Source: Lysobacteraceae bacterium NML95-0200
GTDB taxonomy: Bacteria; Pseudomonadota; Gammaproteobacteria; Xanthomonadales; Xanthomonadaceae
DNA length: 64,000 nt
Assembly: GCA_002798255.1 (NCBI GenBank)
Contig: NWQQ01000019.1
Span: 124,001 to 188,000 of the forward strand
Direction of reading: 5' to 3'
Shown piece after piece: positions 18,932-26,844 of this stretch. The position numbers and the translations under genes were made by a program. Numbering within the stretch: position 1 is the stretch's first letter; every line of letters begins with the position of its first letter. A model generated the notes under the pieces. That model searched no databases. It was not told the DNA's origin and was given only the letters and a program-made list of their open reading frames with translations.

Positions 18932-18953
18932 CCGGGGAGCTCCGGCTCCCCGG
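18932..18953 (+). terminator. Intercistronic hairpin (possible attenuator) inside the Roadblock/GTPase operon
   Basis: Perfect 9-bp stem CCGGGGAGC / GCTCCCCGG with TCCG loop and a short CTTT tail, 9 bases after the first Roadblock gene and 48 before the next start. The T-tract is weak, so partial termination or mRNA stabilisation is likelier than full termination. Confidence 0.5.
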
Positions 18954-19001
18954 CTTTGCCACCGTTTTTCCGCAAGGGTTTTCAAAGTCAAGAGAGTTCC
19001 C

Positions 19002-19700
19002 ATGGATCGCCACCTGGTGATTGTCTGCCTGAATTTCCCACCTGATGAAGTGCAGTCGGCACGCGGCCTGCTGAAACTGCTGGTCAATTTTCTGCCCGGA
19101 CGCTGCGAAATTGCCGGCCCGGACCAGGAAGGCGATTTGTATCTGGTCAACCTTGACGCGGAAACGCCTGCCACCCCGCCCGAGGGGGCTCATGTCGTGG
19201 GTTGCTCCATCAGGCCGCGCGAGCACGCCCCCGGCACCATCCATCGCCCAATCCGCCCATCGGCAATGCTGGCGGTGGTCAGCGACTTTGTTGAAAAATT
19301 CCCCGGCACCGGCCAAGAATCCGGTGCGCACAATTCCCGCGCCAGCAAACCTGAAAAGAAAACCGAAGATCCGCCCGGCGGACTTGAATGGAATTACCAA
19401 CTGCTTTCCTGGCCGCTGGATTTCCAGCAAATGTCGATGGAAAGCTGGCGCGTACTGGCCTTCCTCTCCCGCTACCGCGCCAATCTGCCACAAATCGTCA
19501 AGGCCACCGAGCTTTCCGAAGGCGAGGTTTCCAGCATTGTTCGCCAGCTGACCGAAATCGGCTGCATCGAACGCAGCGCCAACAATCCCAATACCCCGGC
19601 TGCGACTTTCCGCCAGGGGGATGACGAGCCGGCCGCACCGCCCAGCGGCTGGCGCAAACTGGCATCCAAAATGGGCAAACTGCTTGGATTTGGCTCATGA
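19002..19700 (+). CDS. Receiver-like/winged-helix protein of the GTPase operon
   Basis: 232 residues. The N-terminal 110 residues (LVIVCLNF ... DLYLVNLD ... VVGCSIRPRE ... IHRPIRPSAMLAVVSDF) follow the strand-helix order of a response-regulator receiver. The final KP-like position is Arg-Pro and there is no convincing phospho-Asp, so it would be a pseudo-receiver. A charged linker (105-130) leads to a winged-helix segment (about 148-192: RANLPQIVKATELSEGEVSSIVRQLTEIGCIERS). A basic tail ends the chain. It could be the transcriptional or protein-interaction output of the system. The stop overlaps the GTPase start by four bases. The domain reading is by eye. Confidence 0.6.
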   Translation: MDRHLVIVCLNFPPDEVQSARGLLKLLVNFLPGRCEIAGPDQEGDLYLVNLDAETPATPPEGAHVVGCSIRPREHAPGTIHRPIRPSAMLAVVSDFVEKFPGTGQESGAHNSRASKPEKKTEDPPGGLEWNYQLLSWPLDFQQMSMESWRVLAFLSRYRANLPQIVKATELSEGEVSSIVRQLTEIGCIERSANNPNTPAATFRQGDDEPAAPPSGWRKLASKMGKLLGFGS

Positions 19701-20266
19701 TTCCTTATCGCCCCTCTTTCAAGATTGCCTTTATCGGCCCGCCGGGAGTGGGTAAAACCACCTGTATTCGCGCGCTCAGCGATATCGCGCCGGTCGATAC
19801 CGACGTTGCCAGTACTGACGATCTCATCTACATGAAGCCCACCACCACGGTCGCCTTTGACTATGGCGAGATGGACTTGAAGGACGATGGCCGCCTGCTG
19901 CTTTATGGCCTACCCGGGCAGGCGCGCTTCAGCTATATGTACAGCATCGTCCGCGAAGGCCTGCTCGGCACCATCGTGCTGGTGGATGCCGCCGCGCCCG
20001 ACGGCCTTGAAGGCTTCAGGGAAACCCTGGATGCCTATGCCGTGGAGCTGCGCAAGGGGCCATGCGTGGTAGCGGTCAACAAAAACTCGCCCTCCATCAA
20101 GAACACCCTGCTGGAATGCCAGCGCCTGATGCGTACTTACCGCCTGACAGTGCCGCTACTGCATGTGGACATCCGCCAGATGACGGACATGGGGCTGCTG
20201 TTCCATCTGCTGTTTACCCAGCTTCAATACGGTTTCGAACAAGACACTTTGGCGACCCGGATATGA
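19697..20266 (+). CDS. Small Ras-like GTPase, divergent PGQ type (MglA/CvnD-like)
   Basis: 189 residues. P-loop GPPGVGKTT (14-22), threonines at 49-51 in the switch I position, switch II region LLLYGLPGQARF (67-78) where the usual DxxGQ is GLPGQ, and a G4 motif VNKN (127-130) that lacks the specificity Asp. GLPGQ-type bacterial GTPases such as those of Streptomyces conservons pair with Roadblock proteins. Nucleotide specificity may be relaxed. The start overlaps the upstream gene by ATGA and the stop overlaps the next Roadblock gene, so stoichiometric translation is expected. It is probably the central switch of the operon. Confidence 0.82.
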   Translation: MIPYRPSFKIAFIGPPGVGKTTCIRALSDIAPVDTDVASTDDLIYMKPTTTVAFDYGEMDLKDDGRLLLYGLPGQARFSYMYSIVREGLLGTIVLVDAAAPDGLEGFRETLDAYAVELRKGPCVVAVNKNSPSIKNTLLECQRLMRTYRLTVPLLHVDIRQMTDMGLLFHLLFTQLQYGFEQDTLATRI

Positions 20267-20670
20267 AAACCAGTCTGACTGCCGTTGACCTTTCCCATAT
20301 TGACCGCAATACCTGCACCGAAGCCATCAATGAGCTGCTGCTCAATTGTGACGGCGTCACCGCCGTGATGCTGGCGCTGCGCGATGGTCACTCGTTCATG
20401 GAGCGCAGCAAAATTCCGCTCGATGGCGGCAAACTTGCGGCCATTACCAGTTCGCTGCATGCCCTGGGCGCCACCGCCCTGCGCGAGCTGCGCGCCGGTG
20501 TACTTGACCATGTACTGGTCACCGGCACCGAGGGCAAGCTGCTGATCGCCTCCATTCCCAATAGCGATGGCATGCTGATTTTGTCGGTGCGCACCAATAG
20601 TGATGCGCGTCTTGGCATGGTATTGGGACGCACCATGACCGCTGCGCAGAAAATCGGCAGTTCGTTCTAA
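20263..20670 (+). CDS. Roadblock/LC7-domain protein (second of three)
   Basis: 135 residues; ATG at 20263 overlaps the GTPase stop (ATGA). NELLLNCDGVTAVMLALRDGHSFMERSK, KLAAITSSLHALGATALREL and HVLVTGTEGKLLIASIPNSDGMLILSVRTNSDARLGMVL fit the canonical Roadblock beta-alpha-beta pattern (family N-terminus ... a VTG.EG.l hairpin ... lgmvl). Being directly translationally coupled to the GTPase, it is the best candidate for its cognate regulator (GAP or dimer platform). Confidence 0.85.
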   Translation: MKTSLTAVDLSHIDRNTCTEAINELLLNCDGVTAVMLALRDGHSFMERSKIPLDGGKLAAITSSLHALGATALRELRAGVLDHVLVTGTEGKLLIASIPNSDGMLILSVRTNSDARLGMVLGRTMTAAQKIGSSF

Positions 20671-20713
20671 ACCCGCCACGGAAGCCACCGAATTTTTCTC
20701 GGAAGCCACCTGC

Positions 20714-22330
20714 ATGACTACGCCCGCCAGCCCGAAAATCCACTATCAGGGGCAGCCGTTTGCCATTGAGCCGCAGGAGAGCGTGCTCGAAGCCCTGCTG
20801 CGCCAGGGGCAGGACGTTCCCTATTCCTGCCGCAAGGGCTCCTGCCTCACCTGCATCGCCAAGCTGGAGTCGGGCGAGGTGGAGCACAGCCGCCAGGTGG
20901 ATGCGGGCATTACCGGCAGCGGACACATCCTGTGCTGCGTGGCTTACCCCAAGAGCGATATCCAGCTGGCGCCTGCCGACATGACAGCGCTGGCCATTGA
21001 TGCCGAAATCATTGGCCGCACGCAACTGGCTGACGATATTTTCGAGCTGCAAATCGCGCCGATGCGGCAGCTGGACTTCCACCCCGGCCAGCATGTCCGC
21101 CTGATTCGCCCAAGTGATGAGCTATCAAGGCAATACTCGATTGCCAGCCAGGCCGATGCTGACTTTTTCTTCCGCATACACCTGCGCCGCCTGCCCGACG
21201 GGCAAATGAGCCGCTGGCTATGCGATGAAGCCGCCATTGGCGAGCGCCTGCGACTCATCGGCCCGACCGGCAGCTGTCATTACACCCCGGATATCCACCA
21301 CGGCCACCCCTTGCTGATGCTGGCCACGGGCACTGGCGGCAGCGCACTGCTGGCCATTGCCCGCGATACGCTGATGCAGGGGCATGCCCAGCCGATTCAT
21401 TTCTACCACGGCGTGCGTCAGGCCAGTGAGCTGTACCTGCTGGATGAAATGCGCCAGCTGGCTGCGCAATATCCGCAATTCCAATATCAGGCCTGCATCA
21501 GCCAGGGTGAAGCCCCTGAAGGCATGCGCGCAGGTCGCATCACCCAGACGTTTGCCAACGATTTGGGGGATTTGGATGAATACGGCGTTTTTCTGTGCGG
21601 CAACCCATTGATGGTCGAGGACGCGCGCTTTCAAGCCTCGCTCAAGGGCGCTCGTCGTCGCCTGACCCTGGTGGATCCTTTTGAAAGCGCCTATCCGCCC
21701 GCGCCACGCGATGCCGAGAAAATCGCCAGCATCGAGCCGCAGCCGGAGCTGTGGGAAGCACTGGAGCGCGGCGAAAAACTCAGCCAGATTCTCTCCCACT
21801 TCTATGACATGGTGTACGAGGACGAGCGCCTTTCGCCCTATTTCCACGGCATTCCCAAAGAATTCGTGGCGCAGAAGGTATATGAGTTTTTTGCCAGCCT
21901 GTTCGGGCGCGAAACCGGCTTCTTTGGCCGCAATCCGTACAATACCCATCACTGGATGGTGATTTCCAACGATATGTTCGATCACCACGAGGCGTTACTG
22001 GAAAAAGCCATTCGTGCCTTTGACATCCCCGACCCGCTGATCCGCCGCTGGATGGCCATCAACGAGTTGTTCCGCTCGGAAATCGTCAAATCCGCCCCGC
22101 GCGGCATGATTTCCGCAGGTGTGGAGCAGCCGGTCAAGACCCACGAAGTCAGCGTGCTGGAAATGGATACCGTCTGCGATGGCTGTGGCAACGAAATTCT
22201 GGCCGGGCAACCGGTTCGTTATCATCATCGCGTCGGTACCCTGCACTGCGCCCGCTGCGCCGGTATTGATGTCTCATCCTTTTCACCATCAGCCACTATA
22301 GCCAAACAGCCCCAGGACACTCATCCATGA
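20714..22330 (+). CDS. Ferredoxin/FNR-type reductase fused to a truncated haemoglobin and a CxxC/CxxC tail
   Basis: 538 residues. Plant-type 2Fe-2S ferredoxin domain (8-85): Cys39, Cys44, Cys47, Cys74. FAD domain with RQYSIAS (139-145), NAD(P) domain with GTGG (206-209) and VFLCGNPLMV (292-301). A truncated-globin-like domain follows (about 342-462): SPYFHGIPKEFVAQKVYEF, then DMFDHHEALL, whose His424 or His425 is the likely proximal haem ligand. A tail has CDGC (488-491) and CARC (512-515), a probable zinc knuckle. Architecture suggests an NAD(P)H-fed O2 or NO sensor or dioxygenase, unlike flavohaemoglobin (globin first, no ferredoxin). The stop overlaps the third Roadblock gene. Confidence 0.82.
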   Translation: MTTPASPKIHYQGQPFAIEPQESVLEALLRQGQDVPYSCRKGSCLTCIAKLESGEVEHSRQVDAGITGSGHILCCVAYPKSDIQLAPADMTALAIDAEIIGRTQLADDIFELQIAPMRQLDFHPGQHVRLIRPSDELSRQYSIASQADADFFFRIHLRRLPDGQMSRWLCDEAAIGERLRLIGPTGSCHYTPDIHHGHPLLMLATGTGGSALLAIARDTLMQGHAQPIHFYHGVRQASELYLLDEMRQLAAQYPQFQYQACISQGEAPEGMRAGRITQTFANDLGDLDEYGVFLCGNPLMVEDARFQASLKGARRRLTLVDPFESAYPPAPRDAEKIASIEPQPELWEALERGEKLSQILSHFYDMVYEDERLSPYFHGIPKEFVAQKVYEFFASLFGRETGFFGRNPYNTHHWMVISNDMFDHHEALLEKAIRAFDIPDPLIRRWMAINELFRSEIVKSAPRGMISAGVEQPVKTHEVSVLEMDTVCDGCGNEILAGQPVRYHHRVGTLHCARCAGIDVSSFSPSATIAKQPQDTHP

Positions 22331-22689
22331 GCAATATCCGTGAATCGCTCAATACCCTCATGAACATTGAAGGCTGCGTCGCCGCAGCGTTGGTAGACCA
22401 GGACAGCGGCCTGGTAATCGACAAGAGTGGTGGCAGCGATATGGATTTCGAGCTGGCCGGCGCCAGCATCACCGACGTGGTGCGTGCCAAGGTCAAAATG
22501 ATGGGCATGCTCAATATCAAGGAAAAAATCGAAGACATCCTCATTACCCTCGACACCCAGTATCACGTCATCCGTCCCAGCCGCAACCGCGACGGCATCT
22601 TCCTGTATGTGGTGCTGCGCAAGGATTTGGCCAATCTGGCGCTGGCGCGCCTGAAAACGGCCGATGTAGAAAAGAACCTGGTGATCTGA
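22327..22689 (+). CDS. Roadblock/LC7-domain protein (third of three)
   Basis: 120 residues; ATG overlaps the stop of the reductase-globin gene (ATGA). SLNTLMNIEGCVAAALVDQDSGLVIDKSGG, VVRAKVKMMGML, EDILITLDTQYHVIRPSRNRDGIFLYVVLRKDLANLALARLKTAD matches the classical Roadblock pattern closely. Last gene of the operon; an inverted repeat follows. Direct coupling to the reductase-globin gene suggests it links that sensor to the GTPase. That link is inference. Confidence 0.87.
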   Translation: MSNIRESLNTLMNIEGCVAAALVDQDSGLVIDKSGGSDMDFELAGASITDVVRAKVKMMGMLNIKEKIEDILITLDTQYHVIRPSRNRDGIFLYVVLRKDLANLALARLKTADVEKNLVI

Positions 22690-22722
22690 CCCCCAGCCCT
22701 GCCGGGAATGCCATCTACCAGC

Positions 22723-22744
22723 AATTGAGACAGAAGTCTCAATT
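22723..22744 (+). terminator. Inverted repeat after the Roadblock/GTPase operon
   Basis: Perfect 9-bp arms AATTGAGAC / GTCTCAATT with AGAA loop, 34 bases after the last Roadblock stop. No U-tract follows, so it is either a weak terminator or an operator for aroQ (start 22841). Confidence 0.45.
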
Positions 22745-22840
22745 CAATCGCGCACTTTAAACTTCTGCCAACATCGGCGATCTGGACAGTAACATCGCTT
22801 TGTCGCACACTGCGCGCCTGACTTCCCGTATTTGCTCCAG

Positions 22841-23290
22841 ATGCCGAAAATCCTCGTGCTGCATGGCCCCAACCTGAACCTGCTTGGCAGCCGCGAACCG
22901 CAGGTTTACGGCCACACCACGCTGGCCGAGATTGACGCGGCGCTTGTTGCACAAGCCGCAGCTTGCGCTATCACGCTACAAACCCTGCAATCCAACGCCG
23001 AGCATGCGCTGATTGAGCGTATCCATGCCGCGCGCGAGGATGGCACTGGCTTCATCATCATCAACCCGGCCGCCTTCACCCATACCTCTGTCGCATTGCG
23101 CGATGCCCTGGCGGCAGTCGCCATCCCGTTTATCGAAGTACACCTGTCCAACATCCACGCCCGCGAGCCGTTCCGTCAGCACAGCTATTTCAGCGACCTG
23201 GCCGTAGGCGTGGTCGCCGGTCTCGGTGCAGCGGGCTACCAATACGCACTTGCAGCCGCGATTGAACGGCTACAGGCTGTCCATCGCTAA
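22841..23290 (+). CDS. aroQ: 3-dehydroquinate dehydratase, type II
   Basis: 149 residues: [22 protein letters not shown] (with the catalytic Tyr), [17 protein letters not shown], and [22 protein letters not shown] with the catalytic His. It performs the third step of the shikimate pathway as a dodecamer. ATG at 22841 gives the exact family N-terminus. It lies 31 bases upstream of accB, an arrangement common in proteobacteria. Confidence 0.97.
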   Translation: MPKILVLHGPNLNLLGSREPQVYGHTTLAEIDAALVAQAAACAITLQTLQSNAEHALIERIHAAREDGTGFIIINPAAFTHTSVALRDALAAVAIPFIEVHLSNIHAREPFRQHSYFSDLAVGVVAGLGAAGYQYALAAAIERLQAVHR

Positions 23291-23321
23291 TTTCCACCCG
23301 TTCCTGTCCAAGAGGTTCCCC

Positions 23322-23798
23322 ATGGATCTTCGCAAAATCAAAAAACTCATTGACCTGCTGGAAGAGTCGAATCTCAACGAAATCGAAATCAGGGAAGGCG
23401 AAGAGTCAGTTCGCCTGTCCCGTGGCGGCAGCTTCGTCGCCGCCCCGGTGGCCACCGCTCCGGTAGTACACAGCGCCCCCGCCGCCAGCGCCAACATGCC
23501 GATGCAATCGCCCGTCCAGGCCGCCACCGGCGGCAGCCCCAAGGCCGGCCCGGAACTGCCCGAAGGCCATGTGGTACGCGCGCCGATGGTCGGCACCTTC
23601 TATGCCAGCCCGGCACCGGACAAGCCGCCGTTTGTCACTGTCGGCGCCACGGTCAAGGCCGGCGACACGCTCGGCATCATCGAAGCGATGAAGATGTTCA
23701 ACCCCATCGAGGCCGAAGTTTCCGGCACCGTGCTCGCCATCCAGTGCGAAAGCGGCCAGCCGGTCGAGTTCGACCAGCCGATGTTCGTCATCGGGTAA
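23322..23798 (+). CDS. accB: Biotin carboxyl carrier protein of acetyl-CoA carboxylase
   Basis: 158 residues. N-terminal [23 protein letters not shown], Ala/Pro-rich hinge (about 45-75), C-terminal biotinyl domain with EAMKMFN, where the central Lys is biotinylated. It carries carboxybiotin between AccC and AccAD in fatty acid synthesis. It precedes accC by 6 bases. Confidence 0.98.
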   Translation: MDLRKIKKLIDLLEESNLNEIEIREGEESVRLSRGGSFVAAPVATAPVVHSAPAASANMPMQSPVQAATGGSPKAGPELPEGHVVRAPMVGTFYASPAPDKPPFVTVGATVKAGDTLGIIEAMKMFNPIEAEVSGTVLAIQCESGQPVEFDQPMFVIG

Positions 23799-23804
23799 GC
23801 CGCC

Positions 23805-25178
23805 ATGCCGATGCTCGAAAAAGTGGTCATCGCCAACCGTGGCGAAATCGCCCTGCGCATCGTGCGTGCCTGCCAGTCGCTGGGCATCCGCACCGTCGCC
23901 GTCCATTCCACTGCCGACCGCAACCTCAAGCATGTGGCGATGGCGGATGAATCCATCTGCATTGGCCCGGCGCCTTCACCAGAAAGCTATCTGAATATGC
24001 CGGCCATCATCGCCGCCGCAGAAGTCACCGATGCCCAGGCCATCCATCCCGGCTACGGCTTCCTGAGCGAAAACGCCGACTTTGCCGAGCGCGTGGAACA
24101 GTCCGGCTTCATCTTTATCGGCCCCAAGGCCGACACCATCCGCCTGATGGGCGACAAGGTGGAGGCCATCCGCGCCATGAAGGCCGCTGGCGTGCCCTGC
24201 GTGCCCGGCTCCGGTGGCCCGCTGGGGGATGATGGCGAAACCAATATCAAAATCGCCCGTGAAATCGGCTACCCGGTCATCGTCAAGGCCGCAGGCGGCG
24301 GCGGCGGTCGTGGCATGCGCGTGGTGCACTCGGAAGCCGCCCTCCTGAACGCGATTGCCACCACCAAGAGCGAGGCCAAGGCCGCTTTCGGCAACGACAT
24401 GGTGTACATGGAGAAATTCCTGGAAAACCCGCGCCATGTGGAAATCCAGGTGCTGGCCGATGGTCAGGGCAATGCCATTCACCTGGGTGAGCGCGACTGC
24501 TCGATGCAGCGCCGCCACCAGAAGGTGGTGGAAGAAGCCCCGGCGCCCGGCATCACCCCGGAGCTGCGCGATGAAATCGGCAAGGTCTGCGTGGAAGCCT
24601 GCATCCGCATCGGCTACCGTGGCGCCGGCACCTTCGAATTCCTGTTCGAAAATGGCCGCTTCTACTTCATCGAGATGAATACCCGCATCCAGGTGGAGCA
24701 CCCGGTCACGGAAATGGTCACCGGCATCGACCTGGTGCGCGAGCAGCTGCTGATTGCCGCCGGCCGCAAGCTCAGCATCAAGCAAAAAGACGTAGTGCTG
24801 CGCGGCCATGCCATTGAATGCCGCATCAATGCCGAAGACCCGGATACCTTCTTCCCCTGCCCCGGCCTCATCAGCCACTTCCACGCACCGGGCGGCCCCG
24901 GCGTGCGCGTGGATACCCATATCTACGAGGGTTACCGGGTGCCGCCGAATTACGACTCGATGATTGGCAAACTCATCGTCCACGGCAGCAACCGCGATGA
25001 GGCCATCGCCCGCATGCGCGTGGCGCTGTCGGAAATGGTGATTGACGGCATCAAGACCAATGTGCCACTGCAACAGCGCATCATGGCCGATGGCGGCTTT
25101 GCCGCAGGCGGGCAGAATATCCATTATCTGGAAAAGCGCCTGGCCGAAAGCCGCGAGCGCTCGCTGAAACTGAGCTGA
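23805..25178 (+). CDS. accC: Biotin carboxylase subunit of acetyl-CoA carboxylase
   Basis: 457 residues: [36 protein letters not shown], the ATP-grasp glycine loop [14 protein letters not shown] and the [14 protein letters not shown] active-site segment are all present. It carboxylates biotin on AccB with ATP and bicarbonate. ATG 23805 or 23811 may be used. A perfect hairpin follows the stop. Confidence 0.98.
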   Translation: MPMLEKVVIANRGEIALRIVRACQSLGIRTVAVHSTADRNLKHVAMADESICIGPAPSPESYLNMPAIIAAAEVTDAQAIHPGYGFLSENADFAERVEQSGFIFIGPKADTIRLMGDKVEAIRAMKAAGVPCVPGSGGPLGDDGETNIKIAREIGYPVIVKAAGGGGGRGMRVVHSEAALLNAIATTKSEAKAAFGNDMVYMEKFLENPRHVEIQVLADGQGNAIHLGERDCSMQRRHQKVVEEAPAPGITPELRDEIGKVCVEACIRIGYRGAGTFEFLFENGRFYFIEMNTRIQVEHPVTEMVTGIDLVREQLLIAAGRKLSIKQKDVVLRGHAIECRINAEDPDTFFPCPGLISHFHAPGGPGVRVDTHIYEGYRVPPNYDSMIGKLIVHGSNRDEAIARMRVALSEMVIDGIKTNVPLQQRIMADGGFAAGGQNIHYLEKRLAESRERSLKLS

Positions 25179-25185
25179 CCACCCA

Positions 25186-25213
25186 AGCCGGGCATGAAAA
25201 ACCATGCCCGGCT
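25186..25213 (+). terminator. Hairpin after accC
   Basis: Perfect 11-bp stem AGCCGGGCATG / CATGCCCGGCT with AAAAAC loop, 7 bases after the accC stop. No U-tract. An in-frame ATG at 25194 of the next gene would lie inside the hairpin, which supports the later start at 25224. Confidence 0.6.
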
Positions 25214-25223
25214 CTCCAACATC

Positions 25224-25877
25224 ATGAATACGCGCGACTACCGCCGCTTTTCAAGAGTCGCCCAAGCCCGCTTCCGCCCGCTGGCCGAGCAACTGGGCTA
25301 TACGCCCTTTGGCAGTACCCGCTTTGCCCGACTGCACCCGGCGGGCTGGCATGAAGTGTTCTGGCTACACAGCGGCTGCCCTGACGAAGATGCTTTCAGC
25401 GTGTATTACGGCATCGCGGCCACTGCGCTTTACCCCAGCCAACCACCCCTGCCATTGCAGCAAGCGCCGGTACTGCTGCATCAAGTCCTGCGCAACAGCG
25501 CAGGCGCTAGCGGCTTTGGCTGCGCCAGTCGCGCCCAAGTGAGCACCAGTGCCCAAGCCATCGCACAGCTGTACCGGCAACAGGCACTCCCCTGGTTTGC
25601 ACGCTTCACACGCTGGCAGGACATCACCAGCGAATACGCGCAACGCCAAAACCAATGGCTGAGCCAGACGCAACCTGACCAACACGATACGTTTGCCGCT
25701 CCACAAGCATTTTATGGCCTGCTGCTGCTAAAAACCGGACAGCCCGATGCTGCCCACCGCTGGCTGCAACAATCCCGCCGCTTGCTGCTGGGCAGCGAAA
25801 AGCGCGAGAACTGGCAAGAAGCCCTACTGCAAGACATCACCCGTGCTCTAAACAAGCTGACCACTTCAAAGCACTGA
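25224..25877 (+). CDS. Uncharacterised protein (DUF4304-like N-terminus)
   Basis: 217 residues from ATG 25224. The N-terminal half (DYRRFSRVAQARFRPLAEQLGYTPFGSTRFARL, WHEVFWLHSG, FSVYYGI) loosely resembles DUF4304-type proteins, whose function is unknown. The C-terminal helix LLLLKTGQPDAAHRWLQQSRR looks TPR-like. No catalytic motif, signal peptide or membrane segment. With the next gene it separates accC from prmA, which I recall as close neighbours in related genomes, so this may be an accessory insertion. Confidence 0.6.
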   Translation: MNTRDYRRFSRVAQARFRPLAEQLGYTPFGSTRFARLHPAGWHEVFWLHSGCPDEDAFSVYYGIAATALYPSQPPLPLQQAPVLLHQVLRNSAGASGFGCASRAQVSTSAQAIAQLYRQQALPWFARFTRWQDITSEYAQRQNQWLSQTQPDQHDTFAAPQAFYGLLLLKTGQPDAAHRWLQQSRRLLLGSEKRENWQEALLQDITRALNKLTTSKH

Positions 25878-25897
25878 GAGCTGTCCTACGCTTTACT

Positions 25898-25912
25898 CCC
25901 CCCCCCCCCCCC
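25898..25912. repeat. Homopolymeric run of 15 C upstream of the YaaW-like gene
   Basis: Fifteen consecutive C lie 45 bases before ATG 25958, flanked by ACT and GAATT. Tracts of this length slip during replication. Its place between a possible -35 and the start could make the next gene phase-variable. Confidence 0.9.
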
Positions 25913-25957
25913 GAATTATCATCCTGCACTTTTCCAAAAAAGTGCTAAGGATGCCTG

Positions 25958-26728
25958 ATGACTTACCGTCACGACCCCGCCCTTGAGTTTCTTGGGCAAA
26001 TGCAATCTCGTGATCTTGATGATCTTGTTTACTGCCTAACGCATGACAAAGACGGTGAAGTTCGCTTCACCGAAACACTGACATCCAGCGAGCCTTACAA
26101 AAGGTATCACCCGGATCATCAAAAATATTGGCAACTTGTCGCCGCCGAACTGCAATGTTTCGGTGCCAACTCCTTTGCAACCCTGTTCCGTGGTGGACGC
26201 GGTGTTGAGTACAAGGAAATCCTGACGGATGTATGCAATAAAGTGAAAGTCAATTACAACAAATACGATAGTGTTGAAAACATAGAAGGTCAGCTGCTTG
26301 GCAAGATATTTTCCGATGCCGTAGCAAAAATGACACCAGAAGAGCTCAAAACACTGGCAAGTGAGCTTGGTATCGATCATAAAGACGGCATTACGCCAGA
26401 GCTTATGGTCGCCTCCTTCCAGACCATTTTTAAACTGGGCGGCTTCAAGTCCTATAAGCTCACACTTATCGTCGTAAATTGGGTATGGCGCATGATCTTC
26501 GGAAAAGGCCTGACCTTGGTAGCCAACGCCTCGCTTATGCGCGCCCTGGGCATGCTAACGGGGCCCATTGGTTGGGCTATTACAGGGGTATGGACCGCCG
26601 TCGATATTGCAGGTGCGGCTTACCGTGTTACCATTCCCGCAGTCATTCAGGTGGCCTTGCTTCGTCAACACTTTCTTTGCCAACAGCAAGGTATCCATAT
26701 TCCGACAAGCTTGCCATCTGGCAGATAA
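25958..26728 (+). CDS. yaaW: YaaW/UPF0174-family protein with DUF3944 start
   Basis: 256 residues. The N-terminus [28 protein letters not shown] is the DUF3944 motif. [47 protein letters not shown] is the YaaW/UPF0174 core. The C-terminal third is hydrophobic (about 160-235). No function is established for the family. Codon use and base composition are visibly more AT-rich than the neighbours, pointing to acquisition. The upstream C-tract may vary its expression. Confidence 0.75.
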   Translation: MTYRHDPALEFLGQMQSRDLDDLVYCLTHDKDGEVRFTETLTSSEPYKRYHPDHQKYWQLVAAELQCFGANSFATLFRGGRGVEYKEILTDVCNKVKVNYNKYDSVENIEGQLLGKIFSDAVAKMTPEELKTLASELGIDHKDGITPELMVASFQTIFKLGGFKSYKLTLIVVNWVWRMIFGKGLTLVANASLMRALGMLTGPIGWAITGVWTAVDIAGAAYRVTIPAVIQVALLRQHFLCQQQGIHIPTSLPSGR

Positions 26729-26844
26729 CTCTCCCGCCCCCGGCAGTACGTCCTCGATACGCGCATGCGTCCATCCATCGAAGGCCGAGCCCGGGGGCTT
26801 TGTTTTTGGCATCATTGGCATCCCACTCCCAACCCTGCCCCACG

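Noticed and set aside
23976-25205. 409-codon open frame opposite accC
   Set aside because: Shadow of accC with Ala/Gly/His bias and no recognisable family.
26479-26844. Upstream extension of the prmA frame
   Set aside because: Overlaps the YaaW-like gene out of frame; the PrmA N-terminus starts at 26845.
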